Shown in pieces: positions 56,531 to 64,000 of a stretch of DNA of 64,000 nucleotides. The notes beneath the pieces were generated by a model. The model did not search any database, had not been told where the DNA came from, and saw only the letters and a list, made by a program, of their open reading frames with translations. The stretch's first letter is position 1. Every line of letters starts with the position of its first letter. Origin of the DNA: Methanoregula formicica SMSP (GTDB lineage: Archaea > Halobacteriota > Methanomicrobia > Methanomicrobiales > Methanospirillaceae); the NCBI RefSeq assembly GCF_000327485.1, contig NC_019943.1, forward strand, positions 2,604,001-2,668,000, in the 5' to 3' direction. The translations under genes and the position numbers were made by a program.

Positions 56531-58528
56531 TCAGTGGACATCTCCCGGCCGGAACAGCAGCGACATCCGCGTGATGTCCGCGGGAGCGCCCAGGACAACG
56601 ACATCGTCCCCGGGCCATATATTTGTCTCACCGGAAGGATTAGCCAGGATCTCTTTCTGGCGGCGTATTGCGAGGATGGATACTCCGTAATCGCGACGGA
56701 TATTGAGCTGCGACAGAGTCTTGCCGGCAACCGGTGAATCCGGTGATACGTTCAGGATTGTGATATCCACGTCAGGAATGTTCTGCCGGAGATCGGACAG
56801 GTCGGTGCCGGACCCTGCCTGCTCCCGCAGGACCTGGTAGGTATCTGCCCGGATATCACGAATCACGTTCTCGACGGTCCCCTTCGGGACCAGGTATTTT
56901 TTGAGCACCCGGGAAAAGATCTCGACCGAAGTTTCAAAATCTTCCGGGATCACTTCGTCAGCACCAAGATCCCGGAGAACATTCACTTCGGGAAGGAACT
57001 GGGTCCGGACAATGATCCAGAGCCGGGGATTCATGGAACGGGCGATCCGGGTAATGATTCGTGTCGAGAGCGGATCGTTGACCGCCACAACAAGAAGCCG
57101 GGCCTGTTCGATCCGTGCATGGGTCAGGATAGCCTCATTGGTGGCGTCCCCGAAAAAGATCGGTTCCCCCTTCCTCCGCTCCTGTTCAACGGTCTCCGGG
57201 TTCATGTCGATGATGATGTACGGGATGTTGCCGATCCTCGCTACCTTTGCAAGATGCCGTCCGTTGAGGCCATACCCCACGATCACGGTATGATCCGAGA
57301 GGGCAGGCACGTCCCGGCCTTCCGGCTCGGGAAGATTACATCCCGCACGCAGCCGCTTCCCGAGTGGCAAACGGCAGACATGGTCGGCAACCTGCGGGCC
57401 GGCGGCGATGATAAACGGGGTCAGCGCCATGGTGATGACAGTGACAGCAAGGAAAGCCTGGCCGCTTGTCCCGGGAAAAAGACCATATTCCTTCCCGGGC
57501 ACGGAGAGCACGAACGCAAATTCGCCGATATTGCACAGGGCAAGCCCGGCAAGAACCGAGGTCCGGAGGGACTGGCCGATGGCAAGCGTGCTCCCCGCTG
57601 CAATGACCATCTTGAGGAGAAGGACACCGATCACGAGAACGATGATAAGAACGGGATTTTCAAGCACGAACCAGAGGTTGAGCAGCATCCCGACTGAGAT
57701 GAAGAAGAAACTCGTGAACATGTCCCGGAACGGCACGATGCTGACGAATGCCTGGTGGAAATATTCCGATTCCGACAGGGTCAGCCCTGCCAGGAATGCA
57801 CCGAGCGCGAGCGACAAACCCAGTTTCGATGACAGGAAGGTGATGACAAAGCAGACGAGAATGATGCTCAACAGGAAGATCTCCGTGTTCCGCACCGAGA
57901 CAATACGGGGCATGACACGGGGAAGTACCCATGCCGCGACAGCAAAAACCAGTGCCAGGAGGAGGACAAGGGTAAGGCCAAGGTTCAGCACGGCTCCGGT
58001 CAGGTCCGCTTCGTGCCCCGCAAGGATGGGAAGGGCGATCAGCATCGGGACCGTCATGATGTCCTGGTAGAGCGAGATCCCGAGCGTTGATCGGGCATAG
58101 GGTGTATTTACTTCCGCCCGGTCCTGGAATATCTTCAGCGTGATGGTCGTGCTGCTGTGGCAGATTAAAAGCCCGAAGAAGAGGGCGATGGCGGCGGGGA
58201 TACTGAAAATGACCATGATGGCATACACGGCAAGGATCGTCAGTACGACCTGGAGCGTCCCGGCAACCAGCACGATCTTCTTCATCTCAAAGAGGGTCTT
58301 GAACGAGAACTGCATGCCGATGGTGAAGAGCAGGAAAATGATACCGATCTCCGCGAGAGCATCGACCATCTGGGGATCCCGGACCAGGCCGAGACCATAC
58401 GGCCCGGCGATCATGCCGGTGACAAGAAATCCGACAACGCCGGGGATCTTCATGCGGGTCCCGACGGCAATCACGAATATGGCAAGGGCAAGGATGACGA
58501 TAGTATCGAGGATGAATGATGTAATCAT
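56531..58528 (-). CDS. KefB-type monovalent cation:proton antiporter with TrkA domains
   Basis: A 665-residue CPA2 antiporter. Twelve or so membrane helices (residues 1-385) include the ion-site region FLAGLTLSES; a TrkA-N domain follows (TVIVGYGLNGRHLAKVA, NAD-binding, near residue 415) and a TrkA-C domain ends the protein (VDITILNVSPDSPVAG). It exchanges K+ or Na+ for H+ and is gated by nucleotides. Length is normal. It is monocistronic. Confidence 0.92.
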   Translation of the reverse strand: MITSFILDTIVILALAIFVIAVGTRMKIPGVVGFLVTGMIAGPYGLGLVRDPQMVDALAEIGIIFLLFTIGMQFSFKTLFEMKKIVLVAGTLQVVLTILAVYAIMVIFSIPAAIALFFGLLICHSSTTITLKIFQDRAEVNTPYARSTLGISLYQDIMTVPMLIALPILAGHEADLTGAVLNLGLTLVLLLALVFAVAAWVLPRVMPRIVSVRNTEIFLLSIILVCFVITFLSSKLGLSLALGAFLAGLTLSESEYFHQAFVSIVPFRDMFTSFFFISVGMLLNLWFVLENPVLIIVLVIGVLLLKMVIAAGSTLAIGQSLRTSVLAGLALCNIGEFAFVLSVPGKEYGLFPGTSGQAFLAVTVITMALTPFIIAAGPQVADHVCRLPLGKRLRAGCNLPEPEGRDVPALSDHTVIVGYGLNGRHLAKVARIGNIPYIIIDMNPETVEQERRKGEPIFFGDATNEAILTHARIEQARLLVVAVNDPLSTRIITRIARSMNPRLWIIVRTQFLPEVNVLRDLGADEVIPEDFETSVEIFSRVLKKYLVPKGTVENVIRDIRADTYQVLREQAGSGTDLSDLRQNIPDVDITILNVSPDSPVAGKTLSQLNIRRDYGVSILAIRRQKEILANPSGETNIWPGDDVVVLGAPADITRMSLLFRPGDVH

Positions 58529-58619
58529 GGGGCAGGCCTCAGGCTGGCTGGGGAAACGTGTTCAGAAGCACCGGCATGAACCGGCTTTTCAGTGGACGGC
58601 TGGGGAGGCATAGCCGGTT

Positions 58620-58814
58620 TCAGAGACTCGCGCGACGGCGATCGGCCCTGTATTCATGAACTGCGATGACCAGTGTATAAAGATCAATGAAAAGAGCAAT
58701 ACAAAAGATTGTCGTAGCAAGTATCAACCCTTCTTTCTGGGCGATAAACAAGATCACAAAGTTCAGGCTGATGAGAAACGCTATGAGGGCCACAACGGCA
58801 ATTATTGCGGGCAT
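58620..58814 (-). CDS. Two-helix small membrane protein
   Basis: A 64-residue hydrophobic protein with two helices (about 3-26 and 30-51) and a basic tail (YRADRRRASL). Nothing identifies its function. It lies 92 bases before the antiporter gene on the same strand. Confidence 0.6.
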   Translation of the reverse strand: MPAIIAVVALIAFLISLNFVILFIAQKEGLILATTIFCIALFIDLYTLVIAVHEYRADRRRASL

Positions 58815-58928
58815 ACATGTGTCCTTCTTCTCAAATTATAATACGTTTTCGATGATGCAAACGTAATATATGATGATTTCTGGTTTTTGGGCCTGCTCGC
58901 CCCGCATGCCGCTCCCGCAAAATACCCC

Positions 58929-60449
58929 TCATTTCCGCTCTTCCAGCACCATGGAAAATTCCGTTCCCCTGCTGCGGTCAAGGCCGATCGTGCCTTTCAT
59001 CTGCTCCACGATTGAGAAGACCATGCGGAGTCCCAGCGACCGGGTGTCGCGCCAGTTCAGGTCACGCGGCATCCCCACCCCGTCATCGCGGAAAACGATG
59101 GAAATATTCCGGTCCTGCCTGCGGACCCTGATGAAGATCTCCCCCGTGTCCCTGTCCGGGAATGCATGTTTCAGTGCATTCGACATCAGCTCATTGAGAA
59201 TCAGGCCGATGGGAATTGCGGTATTCACTCCAAGCGTGATACCGGGGATGTCGGTTCGCAGAATAACCTCCCTTCCTTTTTGACGGTAAAATTCAAGCAG
59301 GTTTTTCCCGAGGGTTTTCACATAGAGGTCGAGATCGATGTTGGCGATTTCCGGGGACTGGTATACTATTTCGTGGACAAGGGCCATCGCTTTTATCCGG
59401 TTCTGGCTCTCCTGCAGGGCATTGAGGACATTGTCATCGCGAATATATTTTGACTGGAGCGCGAGAAGATCGTGGACGGTGTGCAGGTTGTTCTTCACGC
59501 GCTGCCGGACCTCGCGGAGCAGCTGCTCCTGCAGTGCCCGCGATCGTTTCAGATCCTTTTCGGCAGCAAGGCGCAAATCCCGTTCGCCCTTCAGAACGGG
59601 ATCGGCGACATTCAGGGTTTCGGGCGCTCTGATTCCGCAGTTATCCCTGAGCCGGTCATCAGCGATCTTCCGGGCGATACCATTCTCCAGAAGGCGAACA
59701 AGACCCCTGAGGAGGGAGTTCTCCTCTGCCAGAAACGGTGCGCTATTTGCGTCGGCCCATTCCCCGGTATATGAGACTTCGACAGATCCGGCCCATTCCC
59801 CGTCAACGAAAAGCGGGAAGTTCTGGTTCCAGATCGAGCGCTGGAATCCCGGCGTACTAAATTCCGCCCCTCTGAACATGATATGAGCACGTGTAAATTT
59901 TGGATGCTGGTAACCCGATGGAATGAGATCGACTGTCTCTTTCAGCATCCCCTCAAGGGATATTTCCGGCGCATTAACGATTTCCGTCAGTTTGTACAGG
60001 CAGGCCAGCTCCTTGACCCGTTCCCCAAGGACAACGGTCTGCCGCTGTAGTGCCCGGGTCGCCCGGTACTTGTCCACGGCAACCCGGATCTTCTGGGCGA
60101 GTTCCGTGAACTGCGGAAGGGGAGCCCCGCCTTTCTGGAGATAGGCCTCAGCACCATTGTTGATTGCCTCGATCACGACCTCTTCGCGGCCCCGGCCGGT
60201 AAAGAGAATGAACGGCGTGTCCGGATACTGTTGCCGTACATACTTCAGGAACTCGATCCCGTTCGTTCCCGGCATCTGGTAGTCTGAGACAATCACATCA
60301 AAGGGCTTGTTAATGAGCATAGCCTTGGCATCAGCAACGGATTCGGCCGTATTTACTGTGAAATCGCCCAGAGTTTCGAGGAATTGCCTGCCAATCTCGA
60401 GCAGATCGGGCTCGTCATCAACGTACAGTATCGGGATCTTTTCAGGCAT
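58929..60449 (-). CDS. Response regulator-histidine kinase, phospho-acceptor His absent
   Basis: A 506-residue hybrid. The N-terminal receiver has LYVDDEPD and the Asp in IVSDYQMPGTNG; a middle sensor-like region follows (about 140-270). The kinase part is of HisKA_2 type: N box NELMSNALKHAF, G1 DDGVGMP and G2 SLGLRMV are intact. The segment that usually reads HHRVKNNL here reads RQRVKNNL (codons at 59502-59507), so the normal phospho-accepting His is missing. ATG 60449 is used; a TTG lies three codons upstream. Confidence 0.9.
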   Translation of the reverse strand: MPEKIPILYVDDEPDLLEIGRQFLETLGDFTVNTAESVADAKAMLINKPFDVIVSDYQMPGTNGIEFLKYVRQQYPDTPFILFTGRGREEVVIEAINNGAEAYLQKGGAPLPQFTELAQKIRVAVDKYRATRALQRQTVVLGERVKELACLYKLTEIVNAPEISLEGMLKETVDLIPSGYQHPKFTRAHIMFRGAEFSTPGFQRSIWNQNFPLFVDGEWAGSVEVSYTGEWADANSAPFLAEENSLLRGLVRLLENGIARKIADDRLRDNCGIRAPETLNVADPVLKGERDLRLAAEKDLKRSRALQEQLLREVRQRVKNNLHTVHDLLALQSKYIRDDNVLNALQESQNRIKAMALVHEIVYQSPEIANIDLDLYVKTLGKNLLEFYRQKGREVILRTDIPGITLGVNTAIPIGLILNELMSNALKHAFPDRDTGEIFIRVRRQDRNISIVFRDDGVGMPRDLNWRDTRSLGLRMVFSIVEQMKGTIGLDRSRGTEFSMVLEERK

Positions 60450-60565
60450 GTTCAGCAACCATGACCGGAAGGGTGATCGTCATGAAATCGGTTCCATGGA
60501 TGTATCCTCTTGTATTCCAGATATTTATACCAGCACTGCCGGGAATTCGCACTGGTATCCTGCCC

Positions 60566-62095
60566 TCAGGGAACCGGTCCGTCGCGGTTCTTCTGCAGTT
60601 TCAGGTCGGGCCGGCACCGCAGGGCGTAATTGTCGGACTGGATGTCCATGCCGTTGACCGGGAACCGCATGATATTCCTGATTCCCCCCGCTGTCGAGAA
60701 GTTCCGCATGTCCTTCCCGTACGCGATGAGGGAGTCGATAAAGATCGGCTCGTCGATCTCGCCCTCCTCTTTCACGTAAATAAGCCGGTGAACGGAGTAC
60801 AGGCCAAGGACGAAAGCAAGCACGAAGAAGAAGTCCCAGTGCTGGAGATGGAAGGTGGGGATGATGATCGCAAATCCCGGGCTCTTCCAGCTCAGGTTCC
60901 ACGCAAGTTCGCATTCAGCCAGGTGATCGACAAAGAATCCTCCGATAATCGGAGCGATGCCGGCAGCAAGTGCCGTGAATATGCTGATGCCGGCCAGGTA
61001 CGACGTAGCGGACCCTTTCGGCGCCAGTTTCAGGCCGATGTTCCCGGCAGCAAGTGTGACTCCTGCCGTTGAGAGCCCCATGATGATATGGATGATGACC
61101 AAAAGCGGCATGGTCAGGAAATGCGGCTCGGGAAAGTTCGTGAAGGTCAGGGCGAGGAAACAGAGGACGAATAACGGCCCGGCTACTTTGAGTACCGATT
61201 TGTTGCTGAACCGATCGGCGATGGTCCCCCAGAGCGGGAGTGACAGGATACTTGTGAGCTGGCTGACGATGGACAGGACAATGATGGTCGTGATGTCGAG
61301 CGACAGGCGTTTGAGCAGGTACACGGTCAGGAACGGTGCGGCAAGGTTGACGGCAAAGCTCCAGAGGGCAAGAAAGATGATCAGGTTCCGGAAATTGATA
61401 TCCTCATACCATGCGGTAAGCCTTCGCCGCAGGGGGACGTCATGCCGTATGATCATCATCGGTTCCGGGGTCCTGACGAGAAAATACGTCCCGGCAAGGC
61501 CGATGAGACTGCCGACAAGGAAGATCACGGCGTATCCCGTAACCGCTGTCCCCCCTCCGCCATTCTGCCAGTGATCGAGGAAATATCCGGCGCCGAGGCT
61601 GAGCACGATAGCGGCCGCAAACGAGAGCGCCATCCGGCGGGAGAAATACATGCCGAGGATCTGTTCCGGGATTAGGTCGCGCATCCAGGATTTCCAACCG
61701 CAGTGTTTCACCGAGGATATGCACGAGTACACGATGAGGAGAAGTACCAGGCAGACGATCCCCGCCTGCGGTGAGAGTAGGAACGGGATGAGGGCGACGA
61801 AGATCCAGAGCCCGCGTGATGCCAGGGAGGTGATGACCGTAACAAGACGGCGATTTCGCACCTTCTCAATGAGGCTCACTGCCGGGATCTGGACCAGCTC
61901 GGCGAGCGGGGGGATTGCAGCAAGGAGGCCGATCACGACGTTGGATGCGCCGAGTTCAAGGGCAAACGCGATGAGGAAGATGCCGCTTGTGAGCGTAGCG
62001 AATGCATGCGTGGTAAGCCCATCAAAAATGATATTGGATAAGCCGCGCTCAATCTCGTCCGGTGTAAGCTCGGGAGACGGGCGGAGCGACAGCAT
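60566..62095 (-). CDS. Major facilitator superfamily transporter
   Basis: A 509-residue transporter with about twelve helices. Between helices 2 and 3 the loop reads EKVRNRRLVTVI, and mid-protein WGTIADRFSNKSVLKV matches the MFS loop motif G-x3-D-R. An unusual C-terminal extension (about 70 residues, FIDSLIAYGKDMRNFS) is soluble. The substrate is unknown. ATG 62095 is used; upstream in-frame codons encode a Gly/Pro-rich stretch. Confidence 0.87.
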   Translation of the reverse strand: MLSLRPSPELTPDEIERGLSNIIFDGLTTHAFATLTSGIFLIAFALELGASNVVIGLLAAIPPLAELVQIPAVSLIEKVRNRRLVTVITSLASRGLWIFVALIPFLLSPQAGIVCLVLLLIVYSCISSVKHCGWKSWMRDLIPEQILGMYFSRRMALSFAAAIVLSLGAGYFLDHWQNGGGGTAVTGYAVIFLVGSLIGLAGTYFLVRTPEPMMIIRHDVPLRRRLTAWYEDINFRNLIIFLALWSFAVNLAAPFLTVYLLKRLSLDITTIIVLSIVSQLTSILSLPLWGTIADRFSNKSVLKVAGPLFVLCFLALTFTNFPEPHFLTMPLLVIIHIIMGLSTAGVTLAAGNIGLKLAPKGSATSYLAGISIFTALAAGIAPIIGGFFVDHLAECELAWNLSWKSPGFAIIIPTFHLQHWDFFFVLAFVLGLYSVHRLIYVKEEGEIDEPIFIDSLIAYGKDMRNFSTAGGIRNIMRFPVNGMDIQSDNYALRCRPDLKLQKNRDGPVP

Positions 62096-62280
62096 GCGAC
62101 ATTCAGTCCCGTGGGATGGTATTCCAGAACTGCCGGGACCTCCCTCCGGCAGATGCAACTGGAAATTTGTTCACGGTCTATCAATATATGTGGATCGGAA
62201 CGAGAAGAGAATGTTGATATAGATTTATCCAATATTTCTTGATCATCGTCCTCGTATGGATGACACCATTAGGCGAGTGA

Positions 62281-62883
62281 ATGGCACTTTTCATAATCAG
62301 CCCTGAATTGTATGCATGGGTGATTCTGCCCCTGCTGATCTTTCTGGCCCGCGTCTGTGATGTTACGATGGAGACGGTACGCATCGTTTTCATTTCAAAA
62401 GGGATCCGTCTCCTTGCCACAGTGATCGCGTTCTTCGAGATCGTGATCTGGCTGCTGGCGGCCGGGGTTGTGATGAACGATCTTGCCAATATCGCAAACT
62501 TCCTCGCGTTCGCGCTGGGGTTTGCGATGGGGACCTACGTCGGGCTCGTTGTTGAAGAACGGTTATCCCTCGGCATGGTTATCCTCCGGATTGTCACAGC
62601 CGATGAATCCCGCGATGCAATCGTATCCTCTCTCCAGTCTGAGAACCATGGAGTGACCTGTATCGAAGCCGAGGGCTCCCGGGGATCCGTGACGATGATC
62701 CTCTCGCTCGTCCAGCGGTCGGAGATCTCCCGTATCACGGGCCGCATCGACCGGATCAATCCGAAGGCGTTCTTCTCTATCGAGGATGTGCGGTACGTGA
62801 ACGAAGGGGTGTTCCGGCCCCGGGACTTTCGGTCCTTTTTGGGAATGGTGCACACCCTTGCCGGCCAGGGCCGGAAGAAATAA
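62281..62883 (+). CDS. UPF0316-family membrane protein (DUF5698 + DUF2179)
   Basis: A 200-residue protein. Three helices (about 10-30, 43-63 and 70-90) include FLARVCDVTMETVRIVFISK and LAFALGFAMGTYVGLVVEE, the family signature; the C-terminal cytoplasmic domain (110-185) is a DUF2179 fold. Its biochemical role is unknown. It is divergent from the MFS gene. Confidence 0.88.
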   Translation: MALFIISPELYAWVILPLLIFLARVCDVTMETVRIVFISKGIRLLATVIAFFEIVIWLLAAGVVMNDLANIANFLAFALGFAMGTYVGLVVEERLSLGMVILRIVTADESRDAIVSSLQSENHGVTCIEAEGSRGSVTMILSLVQRSEISRITGRIDRINPKAFFSIEDVRYVNEGVFRPRDFRSFLGMVHTLAGQGRKK

Positions 62884-63143
62884 TAACGGACGTGCAATTG
62901 ACTAAAGAAGGCCGGGCATATCGCGATCTGCAGCCATAAAACTGATGGTATGATCTCATACCAGCCGGTTTTCAGGCCGCTTTAAAAAAACAGTTCCGGG
63001 TATACGGATGCAAAAAACCATCAGGAAAACGCCTGCGATGCCAGGTTCGCAGGAAAGACCGGGACACCGGAGGATGAGACCGCCATAACCGGCATTCCGG
63101 GTGAAAAGTGTACCGGGAGAAAGGGGAGATTATTCCAATCACG

Positions 63144-63368
63144 TTACCCGATGCGGGATGAACGTGCGTTCCGCCTTTGCAGCAGCTGTACGAACTGCGG
63201 GTTTCGCGGACATTCGTACGGGTTGATCCCATGCGCCGGGTCCCATTTCCCCTCCATCGGGTTGAACCGGGCCGGGCACGGTATTTCCTCAACGTGCGGC
63301 GAATGGATTCCCGGGACCATCCGTCTTAAGATGTGTTCACAACCCGTGCAGAATACATGAATACTCAT
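63144..63368 (-). CDS. Small Cys-containing protein, uncertain
   Basis: From ATG 63368 this frame gives 74 residues: MSIHVFCTGCEHILRRM, then PCPARFNPMEGKWDPAHG and ECPRNPQFVQLLQRRN. Four Cys (two in CTGC) could bind zinc. AGGTC seven bases upstream supports the start; ATGs at 63374 and 63401 are alternatives. An opposing frame (63151-63360) is also open but less protein-like. Confidence 0.5.
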   Translation of the reverse strand: MSIHVFCTGCEHILRRMVPGIHSPHVEEIPCPARFNPMEGKWDPAHGINPYECPRNPQFVQLLQRRNARSSRIG

Positions 63369-63837
63369 CGTCATGACCTGTAGTGCATGTTCGTCGGGCA
63401 TTACCTGGCAGCGTATCCGGGCAATGGTTATGGAAGCTGAATACTGCCCTTTGCCAGAAGACCGTATTACCAAAAAAGAGGAGGAGGGTTTATGGAATAG
63501 CTGAAAATGTAAACGGGACTTGCATTATTTCGATGATGGACTGGAGATCGTTTGAAGTGTAATTATCTTTCAGATTGATCCGGTTTGAGCCATTACACAA
63601 TAGTATACCCGAACTCATCGCATCACTCCGGATTCGGAGTGGGGCAGACAACAATAAGTAGTTTCGGGGGGGGCGCAGGGGTGCGGTGGTGATGTGGTGC
63701 CTGCCGGGACATCCCTCTCAGGCTTTTGAAGGGGCATGGTTCGTGCAGCAGGGCCTGAAACGTCGGTAGGTTTATATGATGGGGGAGACATGTATGTATT
63801 ATAATAGATTTAAACACCGTACGCTCTGCCAGAGCCG
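63369..63837. other. Gap without clear gene
   Basis: No coding frame or RNA is convincing. A TATA-like GGTTTATATG lies at 63768-63777 and an AT-rich tract at 63796-63813, which would serve a transcript beginning near 63800 and entering the last ORF of the window. Confidence 0.4.
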
Positions 63838-64000
63838 GTGAGATGTTCCCCCTTCGTGGGTGACCGGCCGGCCCCGGAAACCGGATCGCGGGGAGTCACA
63901 CCTTACAGGGACGGATACACCCGGTATGAACAGCGCAGGATCGATTGCCGGCAGCCTGATGAGAAGCGCGGGCCTACAGCGGCCTGGTACAGGTATACAG
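63838..64000 (+). CDS. Possible partial gene at the window end
   Basis: From GTG 63838 a frame stays open to the end, with residues such as RDGYTRYEQRRIDC and TAAWYRY. No ribosome site is clear. A second frame from ATG 63926 (MNSAGSIAGS) is also open. The GC-rich stretch could instead be a structured leader. I cannot choose, and no family is recognised. Confidence 0.25.
   Translation, partial: MRCSPFVGDRPAPETGSRGVTPYRDGYTRYEQRRIDCRQPDEKRGPTAAWYRYT

Noticed and set aside
63800-63930. GC-rich tail considered as RNase P RNA or riboswitch
   Set aside because: None of the conserved RNase P core segments is visible and no known riboswitch pattern could be matched.

Overview
The window is archaeal and comes from a hydrogenotrophic methanogen, most likely of the order Methanomicrobiales (a Methanoregula-like lineage; this is inferred from gene content, not from a search). 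Support: the F420-reducing hydrogenase operon frhADGB, MptA (methanopterin synthesis), a probable MfnE (methanofuran synthesis), an archaeal 7S SRP RNA, aIF2-beta, Rpo11/RpoL, aEF1-beta, TATA-box promoters and many leaderless starts.

Layout. 1-4.3 kb: tRNA-Ser, a DNA methyltransferase abutting iorB-iorA (indolepyruvate:ferredoxin oxidoreductase), tRNA-Ile and a hypothetical gene. 4.4-7.8 kb: a DtxR-type regulator with an ECF nickel/cobalt transporter (cbiQ-cbiO, then cbiM-cbiN); a shared 17-bp inverted repeat precedes both parts. 7.8-25.6 kb: mostly housekeeping genes (mtaB, nadX-nadC, small regulators, a secreted PLD, mfnE, EF1-beta, malate dehydrogenase, SRP RNA, two tRNAs, two M24 peptidases, AAA ATPase, rpoL, aIF2-beta, ilvC). 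25.7-30.7 kb: mptA, whose frame has no ordinary start codon, then frhADGB with a structured leader. 30.7-39.4 kb: signalling genes, an HxlR/CDF metal-efflux pair and a large arsenic/thiol island run from an ArsR promoter with two matching operators.

39.7-52.4 kb: a complete type I-C CRISPR-Cas locus. The array has 73 repeats. Genes cas3-cas5-cas8c-cas7-cas4-cas1-cas2 are all on the minus strand and read toward the leader and array. Repeats at the far end keep an older sequence, and two spacers six units apart differ by one base. 52.6-53.7 kb: a small operon resembling a toxin-antitoxin module with a truncated MazF/PemK-like toxin. 53.9-56.4 kb: the least explained part. Four unrecognised genes, three of them in a tightly overlapping chain with a 13-codon mini-ORF, sit among repeated multi-hairpin units whose stems change in a compensatory way. 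A further copy of part of this unit lies just after frhB. 56.5-64 kb: a KefB-type antiporter, a response regulator-histidine kinase that lacks the usual phospho-accepting histidine, an MFS transporter, a UPF0316 membrane protein and small uncertain ORFs.

The most promising undescribed features are the covarying hairpin family and the cassette it flanks. Next come the arsenic/thiol island, the His-less kinase and the predicted operators of the metal-uptake and cas loci.
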